Shown: positions 1 through 5,831 of the stretch, piece after piece | How positions within the stretch are numbered: position 1 is the first letter of the stretch | How the letters are laid out: each line of letters begins with the position of its first letter | NCBI GenBank assembly: GCA_028678885.1 | Contig: JAJRCP010000118.1 | Coordinates: forward strand, 1 to 8,062 | Length of the DNA stretch: 8,062 nucleotides | From: Methanomicrobiales archaeon | GTDB lineage: Archaea > Halobacteriota > Methanomicrobia > Methanomicrobiales > JACTUA01 | Reading direction: 5' to 3' | Program-made: the position numbers and the translations under genes | Notes under the pieces: model-generated | Seen by the model: the letters and a program-made list of their open reading frames with translations, nothing else | Database searches by the model: none | Told to the model about the DNA's origin: nothing

Positions 1-620
1 AAGATCCCCGCATCATGGAGAATATTGACAGGAAAGATGTAGTCCGGGTATCCTTTCTGCATGGCGACCTCCTCCCCAAAGACCGTTCGATAAAGCTCCA
101 TCTCTTCTCGGCTTCGCCACTCCCCGGCATGCCAGAACAGGTAGACGGCGCGCCAGCTAGCAGCATCAAGCTTTCGCAGGGCGGCACCAAGATCGAAGAA
201 TCCGAGCGAGAATGCTGCGATAACCAGGTCGTGAGGTTCAAGGTCCCGGCCGATAAGGACGTCCTCCCATTTCATCTGGATGGTGGAGTAGTTGTTTCTC
301 CCCTCAGCTGCCATTCGTTCCTTCAGGATGGAGAGCATGCCTCCAGAGGGGTCAAGCGCGGTCACCTGAGCAACGCTGCGGGCGATGGGCACCGCAAGCC
401 TTCCGGTCCCGGCACCGACGTCGAGGACAGTGTCGCCCGGCCGCAGGTCGAGCATAGCAAGTTCCTGTTCTGTCGCGCTGTCTCCCTCGCAGGTAAACCG
501 GTGATAGGCAGCTGCACGCCTGCCCCACACAGTGGCGGGATCCTGGTCCTTCCTGGACCGTTCGGGAGACCCTGCGTGTATCGCCTTCCAGAGCTCGTTC
601 CAATCGATTATCCGATGCAT
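1..620 (-). CDS. Class I SAM-dependent methyltransferase, C-terminus cut by the window edge
   Basis: The minus strand reads without a stop from the ATG at 620 to the window edge, giving about 206 residues that begin MHRIIDWNELWKAIHAG. Glycine-rich SAM motif I is clear at about residues 64-73 (VLDVGAGTGRL). It is followed by an acidic strand end, VTALDPSGGML (about 85-95), where the Asp should bind the SAM ribose, and by the hydrophobic strand DLVIAAFSLGFFDLG. This is the Rossmann-like class I fold (Methyltransf_11/25 type). The substrate cannot be told. The WNELWKAIH opening is seen in methyltransferases of anaerobes and methanogens, from memory. The start is supported by AGGAAGGA at 624-631, just upstream of the ATG. 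The gene is divergent from the ThiC-family gene. Its G+C is higher than that of the right end of the window. The overlapping plus-strand reading frame at 15-665 is a shadow. Confidence 0.85.
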   Translation of the reverse strand, partial: MHRIIDWNELWKAIHAGSPERSRKDQDPATVWGRRAAAYHRFTCEGDSATEQELAMLDLRPGDTVLDVGAGTGRLAVPIARSVAQVTALDPSGGMLSILKERMAAEGRNNYSTIQMKWEDVLIGRDLEPHDLVIAAFSLGFFDLGAALRKLDAASWRAVYLFWHAGEWRSREEMELYRTVFGEEVAMQKGYPDYIFPVNILHDAGI

Positions 621-658
621 TGTTCCTTCCTAGCCCGCACCGATATATGCACGTTATT

Positions 659-670
659 CCTATAGTATAA
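659..670 (-). promoter_or_regulatory. TATA-like box for the methyltransferase gene
   Basis: On the minus strand this reads TTATACTATAGG. Its centre is about 45 bases upstream of the ATG at 620. Archaeal transcription usually starts about 25 bases after the TATA box, so the transcript would begin near 638-640. That leaves a short leader carrying the AGGAAGGA ribosome-binding site. A second AT-rich box at 641-650 is too close to the start codon to serve as well. Inference from position and sequence only. Confidence 0.4.
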
Positions 671-864
671 CCGCATGGAGGGCTTCGCCGAGATGTAATT
701 TGCCCGCATCGGTTGGTTCGTAACGAGAGCCAGTCCTTTTCTTCGCTGATGAAGGAGTGAGAGTAATTGATACCACAGGATGATGAAAAACCGGATGACT
801 ATGATGGACATGACAGTCGATGCCTTTGAAATATGTCTCAATTCCATTTAGATCTAGCACACGT
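671..864. other. Divergent intergenic region ahead of the ThiC-family gene
   Basis: No coding frame here looks real. I compared it with the conserved TPP riboswitch core (CUGAGA, and the ACC...CUGAUC arm) and saw no match, so a TPP riboswitch ahead of the ThiC-family gene is not supported. The only promoter-like piece on the plus strand is TTTGAAATATG at about 828-838. If it is the TATA box, transcription would start a few bases before the ATG at 865, giving an almost leaderless message. That agrees with the absence of a Shine-Dalgarno sequence before 865. Confidence 0.3.
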
Positions 865-2091
865 ATGAAAACGCAACTCGAATTCGCAAAACAAGGTGAC
901 GTCACCCCGCACCTGAAGGTTGTCGCACAGACGGAGGGAATAACCAGTGCATCTCTGCTGCGTCATGTTGCGCGGGGCGAAGCCGTGATCATGTGCAGGA
1001 ACGATACAGCAGTGGGCATCGGGAGGGGTTTGAGAACAAAGGTGAACGTAAACATCGGAACTTCGCCTTTCAGGATCGATCCCGAAGAGGAGATGAAAAA
1101 GGCGATACTCGCCGAAAAATACGGAGCTGACACTATAACGGATCTATCCATGGGAGGGGATATCTCCAGTATCCGTAAACGGATCTTTGAAATGACGACC
1201 GTTCCTGTCACTACGGTGCCGATCTATCAGACCGCCGCAGAGAATGGCATCGACACGATGACAGCAGAGGATATCATCGCCACTATTACACAGCAGGCAG
1301 AGGAAGGTATCTCCTCGGTCGTCCTTCACTGCGTTACTAAAAGAATTGTTGACACCTTGAAATCTGAGGTCAGGGTCATGGGAGTTGTCTCCAAAGGAGG
1401 GGCAATAACTATCAGATACATGCTGCGTAACCAGGTGGAAAATCCCTTTATAAAACATTTTTCCGAAATACTAAGGATTCTCAAAGAATACGACATAGTC
1501 CTCTCACTCGGGAATAGTATGAGGAGTGGATGCATTCACGACATCATGGATACGGCCCAGAGAGAGGAGTTGATGCTGAATGCTCAACTGGCAAAACAGG
1601 CACATGAACAGGATGTGCAAGTAATCGTCGAAGGGGTGGGAGGGCATGTCAGGGCTGACAGGATTGCATCATACGTGAGACAGTATAAATCTCATTCACA
1701 TGCACCGTTATTTGTCGCCGGCCCATTGCCCATAGATATCGCTGTGGGGCATGATCATATCGCAGGGTGTGTGGGTGCCAGTATCGCCAGTGGCGCCGGG
1801 GCGGATTATCTCTGTTATATCACCCCTGCTGAACATATTGGGCTACCCAGTCCGGAGCAGGTAAAAGAAGGGCTGATCGCATTTAAGATCGCTGCACATA
1901 TCGGTGATACCATGAAGTATAATCTCGTGAAGCCTGACAAGGATCTATCAGTTAAACGTTCCCTGCTTGACTGGAGGGGTCAGGTCGAGTACGCTATTGA
2001 TGGAGAGGCGCTGCTGAATTCAGCACCAAATGATGGTCCATGCACCATGTGCGGGGATTTCTGTGCCCTGAAGCTCATGAAGGAATTGTGA
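865..2091 (+). CDS. thiC: ThiC-family radical SAM enzyme (phosphomethylpyrimidine synthase or a paralog)
   Basis: 408 residues. ThiC converts aminoimidazole ribotide (AIR) to hydroxymethylpyrimidine phosphate for thiamine, using SAM and a [4Fe-4S] cluster. Family blocks are clear in order: GIGRGLRTKVNVNIGTSP (51-68), KYGADTITDLSMGGD (85-99), VPIYQ (118-122), VMGVVSKGGA (171-180), LSLGNSMRSGC (213-223), EGVGGH (256-261), GHDHI (295-299), GADYLCYITPAEHIGLP (312-328), and the C-terminal cluster motif CTMCGDFC (393-400). It lacks the long N-terminal domain of E. coli-type ThiC, as is usual in archaea and anaerobes. Start chosen: MKTQLEFAKQG matches the normal family start, whereas an ATG at 820 would add 15 unrelated residues. 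Oddities: several positions fixed in ordinary ThiC are changed (SLGDGLRPG, EGPGHVP and IHAG all differ), and the cysteine spacing is CX2CX3C. It may therefore be a functional paralog, for example a benzimidazole-forming enzyme like BzaF. The symbol is used at family level only. Confidence 0.9.
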   Translation: MKTQLEFAKQGDVTPHLKVVAQTEGITSASLLRHVARGEAVIMCRNDTAVGIGRGLRTKVNVNIGTSPFRIDPEEEMKKAILAEKYGADTITDLSMGGDISSIRKRIFEMTTVPVTTVPIYQTAAENGIDTMTAEDIIATITQQAEEGISSVVLHCVTKRIVDTLKSEVRVMGVVSKGGAITIRYMLRNQVENPFIKHFSEILRILKEYDIVLSLGNSMRSGCIHDIMDTAQREELMLNAQLAKQAHEQDVQVIVEGVGGHVRADRIASYVRQYKSHSHAPLFVAGPLPIDIAVGHDHIAGCVGASIASGAGADYLCYITPAEHIGLPSPEQVKEGLIAFKIAAHIGDTMKYNLVKPDKDLSVKRSLLDWRGQVEYAIDGEALLNSAPNDGPCTMCGDFCALKLMKEL

Positions 2092-2141
2092 TCTACAAAG
2101 CCGACACAAGAGTATTGCAGGTCTGCTATTTTCTAAGAACG

Positions 2142-2294
2142 TTATTCGGTCGAATTATAGACCCCTTTACGGGATGACATGGAATCAACAAGCGGGGACC
2201 ATTTGGGATGCCCCCCGCTTTGTTGCAACCCCTGTGTGACGAATTCCGCAGCTCTTGCCAAGTCTCCGTCGTTAATAGACTGTTTGGCCCTGTC
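2142..2294 (-). pseudogene. Unrecognised C-terminal coding fragment
   Basis: The minus strand reads about 50 protein-like residues ending at TAA (2142-2144). It contains INDGDLARAAEFVTQGLQQ, an amphipathic helical segment like those of small helical or TPR-like proteins, and then PKWSPLVDSMSSRKGVYN. An in-frame TAA at 2295-2297 cuts it from any upstream start, and the upstream frame (VEVYGTKGQ) is not clearly related. I do not recognise the family. It may be the tail of a decayed gene or a chance reading. The hairpin at 2187-2224 lies within it. Confidence 0.25.
2187..2224. repeat. GC-rich imperfect hairpin
   Basis: AACAAGCGGGG (2187-2197) pairs with CCCCGCTTTGTT (2213-2224): eleven base pairs with a single bulged base and a 15-base loop. 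It lies about 100 bases after the ThiC-family stop. It could be a transcription terminator or processing hairpin, or a relic of an inserted element. There is no clear T-run after it on either strand. Confidence 0.45.
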
Positions 2295-2311
2295 TTAAAA
2301 TGGGCGACATT

Positions 2312-2480
2312 GTCCTTTGGTGCCATAGACCTCCACTGCAAGACACCACCATCCAGGGCGCTGTACGAATGTTATCCAATTGAAGTACCTCCCAATTCAA
2401 CTCGAGTCTGTCAAGAATTCAATTGGTTAAACGGACGAAAACGGCAACTGATGCCGTGCTCATCGCGATGTGTTGTTGCC
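2312..2480 (+). pseudogene. Possible degraded IS110-family transposase remnant
   Basis: Two short plus-strand peptides resemble IS110 transposase landmarks. FGAIDLHCKT (from about 2319) resembles the N-terminal GIDLHKKT block that holds the first catalytic Asp. QFNSSLSRIQLVKRTKTATD followed by AVLIA (2395-2470) resembles the block ending in TKTDxxDAxxIA. They lie in different frames, with a stop at about 2383, and much of the sequence normally between them is missing. Both the deletion and the frame change mean it cannot be functional. The resemblance is by eye only. An intact-looking N-terminus of the same family lies at 5580-5780. Confidence 0.35.
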
Positions 2481-2592
2481 CGGACATGACAACAATCCTA
2501 TTACGTATCCACCAGGATATGCCCATGAAATTGGCTGATATTGCTGAATATGTAATATCCCAGTACCGAACCCAACATATCCTGCACCCCGG

Positions 2593-2757
2593 TCAGGCCG
2601 GTCCTGCTGGACTCCCGTCTTCCGCCGATACGGCCACGAGAGTCTCAATATCCATCCGGTCCGCCCGGTTTAAGGCCATTTTCATTGCTACTTTTTCGTT
2701 CGGGGCTTCAAATAGTACGACGGTATCGTACATTCCGAGCGTCCAATAGATGCCCAC
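2593..2757 (-). pseudogene. GYD-domain protein, C-terminal half only
   Basis: Read on the minus strand, residues from about 2757 down to the TGA at 2593-2595 give GIYWTLGMYDTVVLFEAPNE, then KVAMKMALNRADRMDIETLV and a short tail. YWTLGxYDxVxxFEAPxxxxAxxxAL is the core of the GYD domain (PF08734), a small alpha/beta fold of about 95 residues and unknown role, common in methanogens. The normal N-terminal half (a PTYVTLxxWT-like start) is absent. Upstream of 2757 the minus strand has only filler opposite the PAS/kinase fragment. The gene has therefore been cut at about 2757, exactly where an unrelated fragment begins on the other strand. Not expected to be functional. Confidence 0.65.
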
Positions 2758-3136
2758 TATAAGCAGAGCGTGGAAGATCTCCAAAAAAGTGAAAGGGAGG
2801 TACGGGTACTTGACAGATTGGTCCCCCGATGCCATTATGGTTCAACAGAAGGGAAAGATCGTTTATACTAACCCCGCAGGCCAGCGCCTGTTTGGGGCTA
2901 GTAATGACGAACAACTCTTCGCAAAAGATGTGGGAAGCTTGATCTCTTCGGATGAAAGGGAAAGTATGCGGCAGAAGTTAGATCAGGCGTTACTGGGAGC
3001 CAAGATGACAATCCCAAAGATCCATCTGATCCGGTTTGATGGTCAGAATATCTTAGCTGATGTCTGGCTGGGGGAAATAATCTGGGATGGGAAGACTGCC
3101 GCTCAGATTATTTTACGTGCTATCACGAACGATTGA
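2758..3136 (+). pseudogene. PAS-domain fragment of a sensor kinase, frameshifted
   Basis: From 2823 the plus strand encodes an almost complete PAS domain: DWSPDAIMVQQKGKIVYTNP, then AGQRLFGASNDEQLF and a C-terminal strand ending AAQIILRAITND at the TGA (3134-3136). Just upstream, in another frame, 2770-2811 reads VEDLQKSEREVRVL. This is the coiled linker that normally precedes such PAS domains in archaeal kinases. An extra base near 2811 (GTACTTGACAG) separates the two. The usual kinase domains after the PAS are missing. An ATG at 2750 opens the downstream frame but gives an unrelated basic leader (MPTISRAWKISKK) and has no ribosome-binding site. The best reading is a leftover segment of a larger kinase. 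A short stand-alone PAS protein starting at 2750 is the less likely alternative. Confidence 0.6.
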
Positions 3137-3269
3137 ATCGGGGCATGCCCATTTCGTAATAGAACTAGACTGGTTGGATTTGCACCCTCAAATATTTACG
3201 TCGTTATCTTTATTTTCCACCTCCTCATAATGGGGGTGATTTGTGAGAGAATTCTAGGGTTGTTGAGCG
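3137..3269. other. Short intergenic region with a small hairpin
   Basis: It contains CACCTCC (3218-3224) and GGGGGTG (3232-3238), which can pair over seven positions with one G-T wobble and a 7-base loop. Upstream are AT-rich stretches (AAATATTT at about 3190, and CTTTATTTTC at about 3208-3217). The latter is a possible TATA box for the zinc-protein gene starting near 3270. Confidence 0.25.
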
Positions 3270-3512
3270 TTGACACGTAGGTTTAAACCATCACAATCGG
3301 AAGAGATTTTTGATTTTCCTATAAACCTGGAAATCGACGGATATTGTGACCATTGTAAAGGAAAGATATTGGGTAGCGAAAAATGGCGGATTTTCTTAAA
3401 CGATGAAGGCCTTTTTGTCTTTCATTCAACCTGCTACAATAAAATTCTTGAGGAATGGAGAGGTATGAATTCCGATACACGAATACGTTCTAGGATGAAG
3501 CAGGAAGGGTAA
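3270..3512 (+). CDS. Small treble-clef-like zinc-binding protein, 80 aa, function unknown
   Basis: The family is not recognised. The peptide carries CDHC (C26, C29), then about 22 residues forming a predicted beta hairpin (WRIFLNDEGLFVFH), then HSTC (H52, C55). A C-x2-C...H-x2-C arrangement is typical of a single structural zinc site of LIM or treble-clef type. The N-terminus is charged and the last 15 residues are basic and polar. No ATG is available before the zinc site. The start is taken as TTG at 3270 because stops at 3255 and 3264 close the frame upstream. No clear ribosome-binding site is seen, so the start is uncertain and the gene may have lost its 5' end. The 3' end overlaps the convergent histidine kinase gene by 23 bases. 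Possible roles such as an adaptor or nucleic-acid binding are guesses. Confidence 0.6.
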   Translation: MTRRFKPSQSEEIFDFPINLEIDGYCDHCKGKILGSEKWRIFLNDEGLFVFHSTCYNKILEEWRGMNSDTRIRSRMKQEG

Positions 3513-5190
3513 AATAAAAGGTCGATCCCTTCCCTTCCTCAGACTCCACCCAGATTCGTCCCCCGTGTCGCTCGATGATCTTCTTTACAATCGCCAACCC
3601 CACACCCGTCCCGGGATATTTGTCCCTTGTATGTAACCGCTGGAAGATCTCAAAGATCCGTTCTTGAAAGGCAGGATCGATCCCTATCCCGTTGTCCCGT
3701 ACCGCAAAAGTCCAGATATCACCAGATCGTTCCGCAGAGATGTGGATGAAGGGCGGTTCGTCCCTGCGGAATTTGATGGCATTCGATATGAGGTTCTGGA
3801 AGACCATCTCTAGCTGAGTGGGATCGGCATTTAGGACGGGGAGGGGAGTGGTTTCGATGGTCGCATTGCTCTCCTGAATAACAAAGAAGAGATTCTGCAT
3901 AACCTTCTCCACCACATCCTCACAATTGGTCGGTTCAAAGGGTTTTGCTCGCGTGTTTACCCGTGAGTAGTCGAGGAGGTCGCTGATCAGCGACTGCATC
4001 CTCTTTCCCCCTTCCACAATATAGCTGATGAACTCGTCCGCATCCGGATCGAGTTTTCCTGCGTAGCGCCTGGAGAGGAGCTGGGAGAAACTCACCACGT
4101 TTCGGAGTGGCTCCTGGAGATCATGCGAGGCAATGTAGGCAAACCGTTCCAGATCCTCGTTACTTCTCTTGAGGTTCGCCATATGCTCCTGCACTTCTTC
4201 CTCCGCCTGCCTGCGCTCGGTGATGTCCTGTCCCTGGGCGATGACCGACCGGACGGTTTTTCCATCATTCTCATATAAGGTCGCCGAATTCCAGAGAACC
4301 GTCTTGACCGTTCCATCGGCATGGAGAATGGGAATCTCTACAACATGCCAGAGCTCCCCGCCCATGGTCTTTCGTACAAGGTCCATCGCGGTGTTGGTCT
4401 TCTCCTTCGGGAAGAGGAACTCCAAGGACTGTCCGATGGCTTCGGATGCTTCCCTTCCGGTCAACTCTTCAAACGCCTTGTTGAACCGGGTAATACGGAG
4501 TTGGGGATCCCAGACGATGATCGGGGCATTGGCATATTTAATTAGGTTATCGAGATACTGCCCGGTCTCCCGGAGTGCCATATCGGTTTTGGAATGTTCC
4601 TCCATCTCTGTCTGGAGTTTTGCGTAATATGTCTCCAATTCACGGGTTCTATCTGCAACACGTGCTTCGAGTGTGTCAAGGGTTTGTTTGAGCTTTTTTT
4701 CTGCGATATTCCGGTCTGTAATGTCGATTCCCATCTCCAAGATTAGGAAAGTACCGTCCGAATCCGTGAAGGGGAAGTCGTAGATATCATAATCTCTCCT
4801 GTTGGGACCGGTCCAAAACCAGTGATGAGGTTTCCTCGTCTTCATTACGGTATAAGTCTCGCAGGTCTCACAGGGCTCGGTACGATTGAACAGAAACTTA
4901 TAACAAGGGTGTCCGTGAGATTCACCGAAGGTCTCTCGGAAATACCGGTTGGCAAAGGGTATATGGTAATCCTCTGAGAGAAGGCAGATATAGATGGGAA
5001 GTGTCTCCAGGACATCAAAAAGGCGCAGACGTTCTTTTGCGTCAATGTCTTCGACAGACCTGCATTCCACGTGAGCCTCCTTGAGTCTCGCATTCTCGTC
5101 GCGGAGGGAGGCCAGTTCCGTCTCTATTTGAGATATTCGTTCTTCCAAGATTTCTGCATTTCCGGTATTAGACCTCATTTTTTTCTTCAT
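3490..5190 (-). CDS. Cytoplasmic PAS-PAS sensor histidine kinase
   Basis: 566 residues from the ATG at 5190. No membrane segment or signal peptide is seen, so a soluble sensor is expected. Order: N-terminal coiled coil (about 15-45); first PAS domain (about 59-161) with an internal cysteine set, C96, C107 and C110 (HPCYKF...EPCETC); coiled linker (about 165-205); second PAS domain (209-326, ending GQDITERR); HisKA dimerisation domain with phosphoacceptor H356 in ASHDLQEPLR; HATPase_c with N-box NLISNAIKFR (about 466-475), G1 DNGIGID (499-505), F-box IFEIFQRLH and G2 GTGVGLAI (527-534). All catalytic boxes are intact. The open frame extends up to 5352, but those 54 residues look non-conserved and contain AT-rich promoter-like DNA. 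ATG 5178 is an alternative start. No response regulator gene is adjacent, so its partner is elsewhere. It is convergent with, and overlaps, the zinc-protein gene. Confidence 0.9.
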   Translation of the reverse strand: MKKKMRSNTGNAEILEERISQIETELASLRDENARLKEAHVECRSVEDIDAKERLRLFDVLETLPIYICLLSEDYHIPFANRYFRETFGESHGHPCYKFLFNRTEPCETCETYTVMKTRKPHHWFWTGPNRRDYDIYDFPFTDSDGTFLILEMGIDITDRNIAEKKLKQTLDTLEARVADRTRELETYYAKLQTEMEEHSKTDMALRETGQYLDNLIKYANAPIIVWDPQLRITRFNKAFEELTGREASEAIGQSLEFLFPKEKTNTAMDLVRKTMGGELWHVVEIPILHADGTVKTVLWNSATLYENDGKTVRSVIAQGQDITERRQAEEEVQEHMANLKRSNEDLERFAYIASHDLQEPLRNVVSFSQLLSRRYAGKLDPDADEFISYIVEGGKRMQSLISDLLDYSRVNTRAKPFEPTNCEDVVEKVMQNLFFVIQESNATIETTPLPVLNADPTQLEMVFQNLISNAIKFRRDEPPFIHISAERSGDIWTFAVRDNGIGIDPAFQERIFEIFQRLHTRDKYPGTGVGLAIVKKIIERHGGRIWVESEEGKGSTFYFTLPASS

Positions 5191-5580
5191 AGGGACAGCA
5201 TTCCGTTTCTGCGTTCCAGAAGCGGTAAAGAAAAATGGTGTCTCCCATGTAGATAAATTATGTTCTGGGAATTGCATAAAAGACTTCAACCAATAAATAG
5301 AATTTGTAGGCTCTGTAGAAAATCTCAAAAACCCCATATTGGTTAGATTCAACCGAAACGCAGATGAAGGCTCATTCCTTCAGGCCTGACGGATGAAAAT
5401 TGGTTTCTTCCCTTGGGTGCATCTGTTACTTGTGGACAGAAGAGGTTGATAGCTTTTAAGGATTCGATCCTGAAACCGAAACTAACCTTACATTGCTATC
5501 GAAGGCCGTACTGCGTCACCGAACACGGATACCAAATTGGACTAAGAGGGCAATTATTCTGTCCACACTGGAGTGGTTAT
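5191..5580. other. Kinase upstream region and non-coding lead-in to the IS110 remnant
   Basis: About 390 bases with no convincing gene. On the minus strand CATAATTTATC (about 5247-5257) lies about 60 bases before the kinase ATG and could be its TATA box. TGAAGG/CCTTCA (5365-5382) forms a small hairpin with a 6-base loop, and the palindrome TCAGGCCTGA follows at 5380-5389. The 11-bp inverted repeat at 5431-5567 is listed separately. The part from about 5430 to 5580 lies where IS110 elements keep their non-coding left end. Confidence 0.4.
5431..5567. repeat. 11-bp perfect inverted repeat ahead of the IS110 remnant
   Basis: TGTGGACAGAA at 5431-5441 is exactly reversed as TTCTGTCCACA at 5557-5567, with 115 bases between them. 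The right copy ends about 13 bases before the first codons that resemble transposase. It could form the base of a folded RNA, or mark the ends of a small inserted segment. The match is seen directly. Its role is not known. Confidence 0.5.
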
Positions 5581-5780
5581 GGAACTATAGGAATAAAGCC
5601 TGTGGATTGGATATCCACAAGAAATTCATCGTGGCAACCATCTTCGACCAGGAAGATCATGTCCTGACGGACTGGTTCGAACGGACGCAGAAAGATCTCC
5701 TGCGTCTTAAAGACTGGATCATGGAGAACAAGTGCGATATCGTTGCCCGTGAATCCAGTATTCCAACCGTTGCTGGTTAG
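5580..5780 (+). pseudogene. IS110-family transposase, N-terminal fragment
   Basis: The peptide CGLDIHKKFIVATIFDQED, then LLRLKDWIMENKCDIVARES, is the N-terminal part of the DEDD (RuvC-like) catalytic domain of IS110-family transposases. It contains the first catalytic Asp (codon 5610) and the conserved Glu in the RES block (codon 5751). A full transposase has roughly 300-400 residues. This one stops at TAG (5778-5780) after about 65 and lacks the TKTDxxDA block and the C-terminal Transposase_20 domain, so it cannot act. The start codon is unclear: a nearby ATG (5579) is in another frame and meets a stop at once, and the frame stays open to ATG 5493. The last residues, IPTVAG, resemble the IPGVG hairpin of the C-terminal domain, which may point to an internal deletion. 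Confidence 0.75.
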
Positions 5781-5831
5781 CTTTTATCAGTTATCATCCT
5801 ATGGTGCGATGAGTCGGAAGGGAGTAGAAAT

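Larger units (their letters stand above)
2092..2592. other. Intergenic debris after the ThiC-family gene
   Basis: About 500 bases without an intact gene. A weak hairpin (GCAG/CTGC, 2117-2126) followed by the T-rich TATTTTCT just after the ThiC-family stop could end that transcript. The rest holds an unrecognised minus-strand peptide fragment, a GC-rich hairpin and a possible worn IS110 transposase, listed separately. I see nothing convincing in about 2471-2592. Confidence 0.5.

Noticed and set aside
352..603. Minus-strand frame of 83 residues within the methyltransferase
   Set aside because: It is an out-of-frame, arginine-rich shadow of the methyltransferase.
15..665. 216-residue open frame on the plus strand
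   Set aside because: It lies opposite the methyltransferase, which has a clear SAM-binding motif, start and ribosome-binding site. The plus-strand product has no recognisable domain.
820..864. Upstream ATG extending the ThiC-family protein by 15 residues
   Set aside because: The extra residues do not resemble the family, and MKTQLEFAKQG at 865 is the usual N-terminus.
671..864. TPP riboswitch ahead of the ThiC-family gene
   Set aside because: The conserved CUGAGA and ACC...CUGAUC elements are not present on either strand.
608..905. Two overlapping minus-strand frames in the divergent region
   Set aside because: No domain and no ribosome-binding site. One has a short hydrophobic stretch, but the text is not protein-like overall.
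963..1535. Minus-strand open frames inside the ThiC-family gene
   Set aside because: They are shadows of a strongly conserved gene on the other strand.
2423..2749. 108-residue plus-strand frame
   Set aside because: Its second half is opposite the clear GYD domain. Only the first part (RTKTATDAVLIA) is kept, as a possible IS110 trace.
4092..5256. Several frames on both strands inside the kinase gene
   Set aside because: The kinase has all its catalytic boxes in one frame. The others are shadows.
5191..5352. 54-residue N-terminal extension of the kinase
   Set aside because: The sequence is not conserved-looking and contains a TATA-like box. Starts at 5190 or 5178 are more likely.
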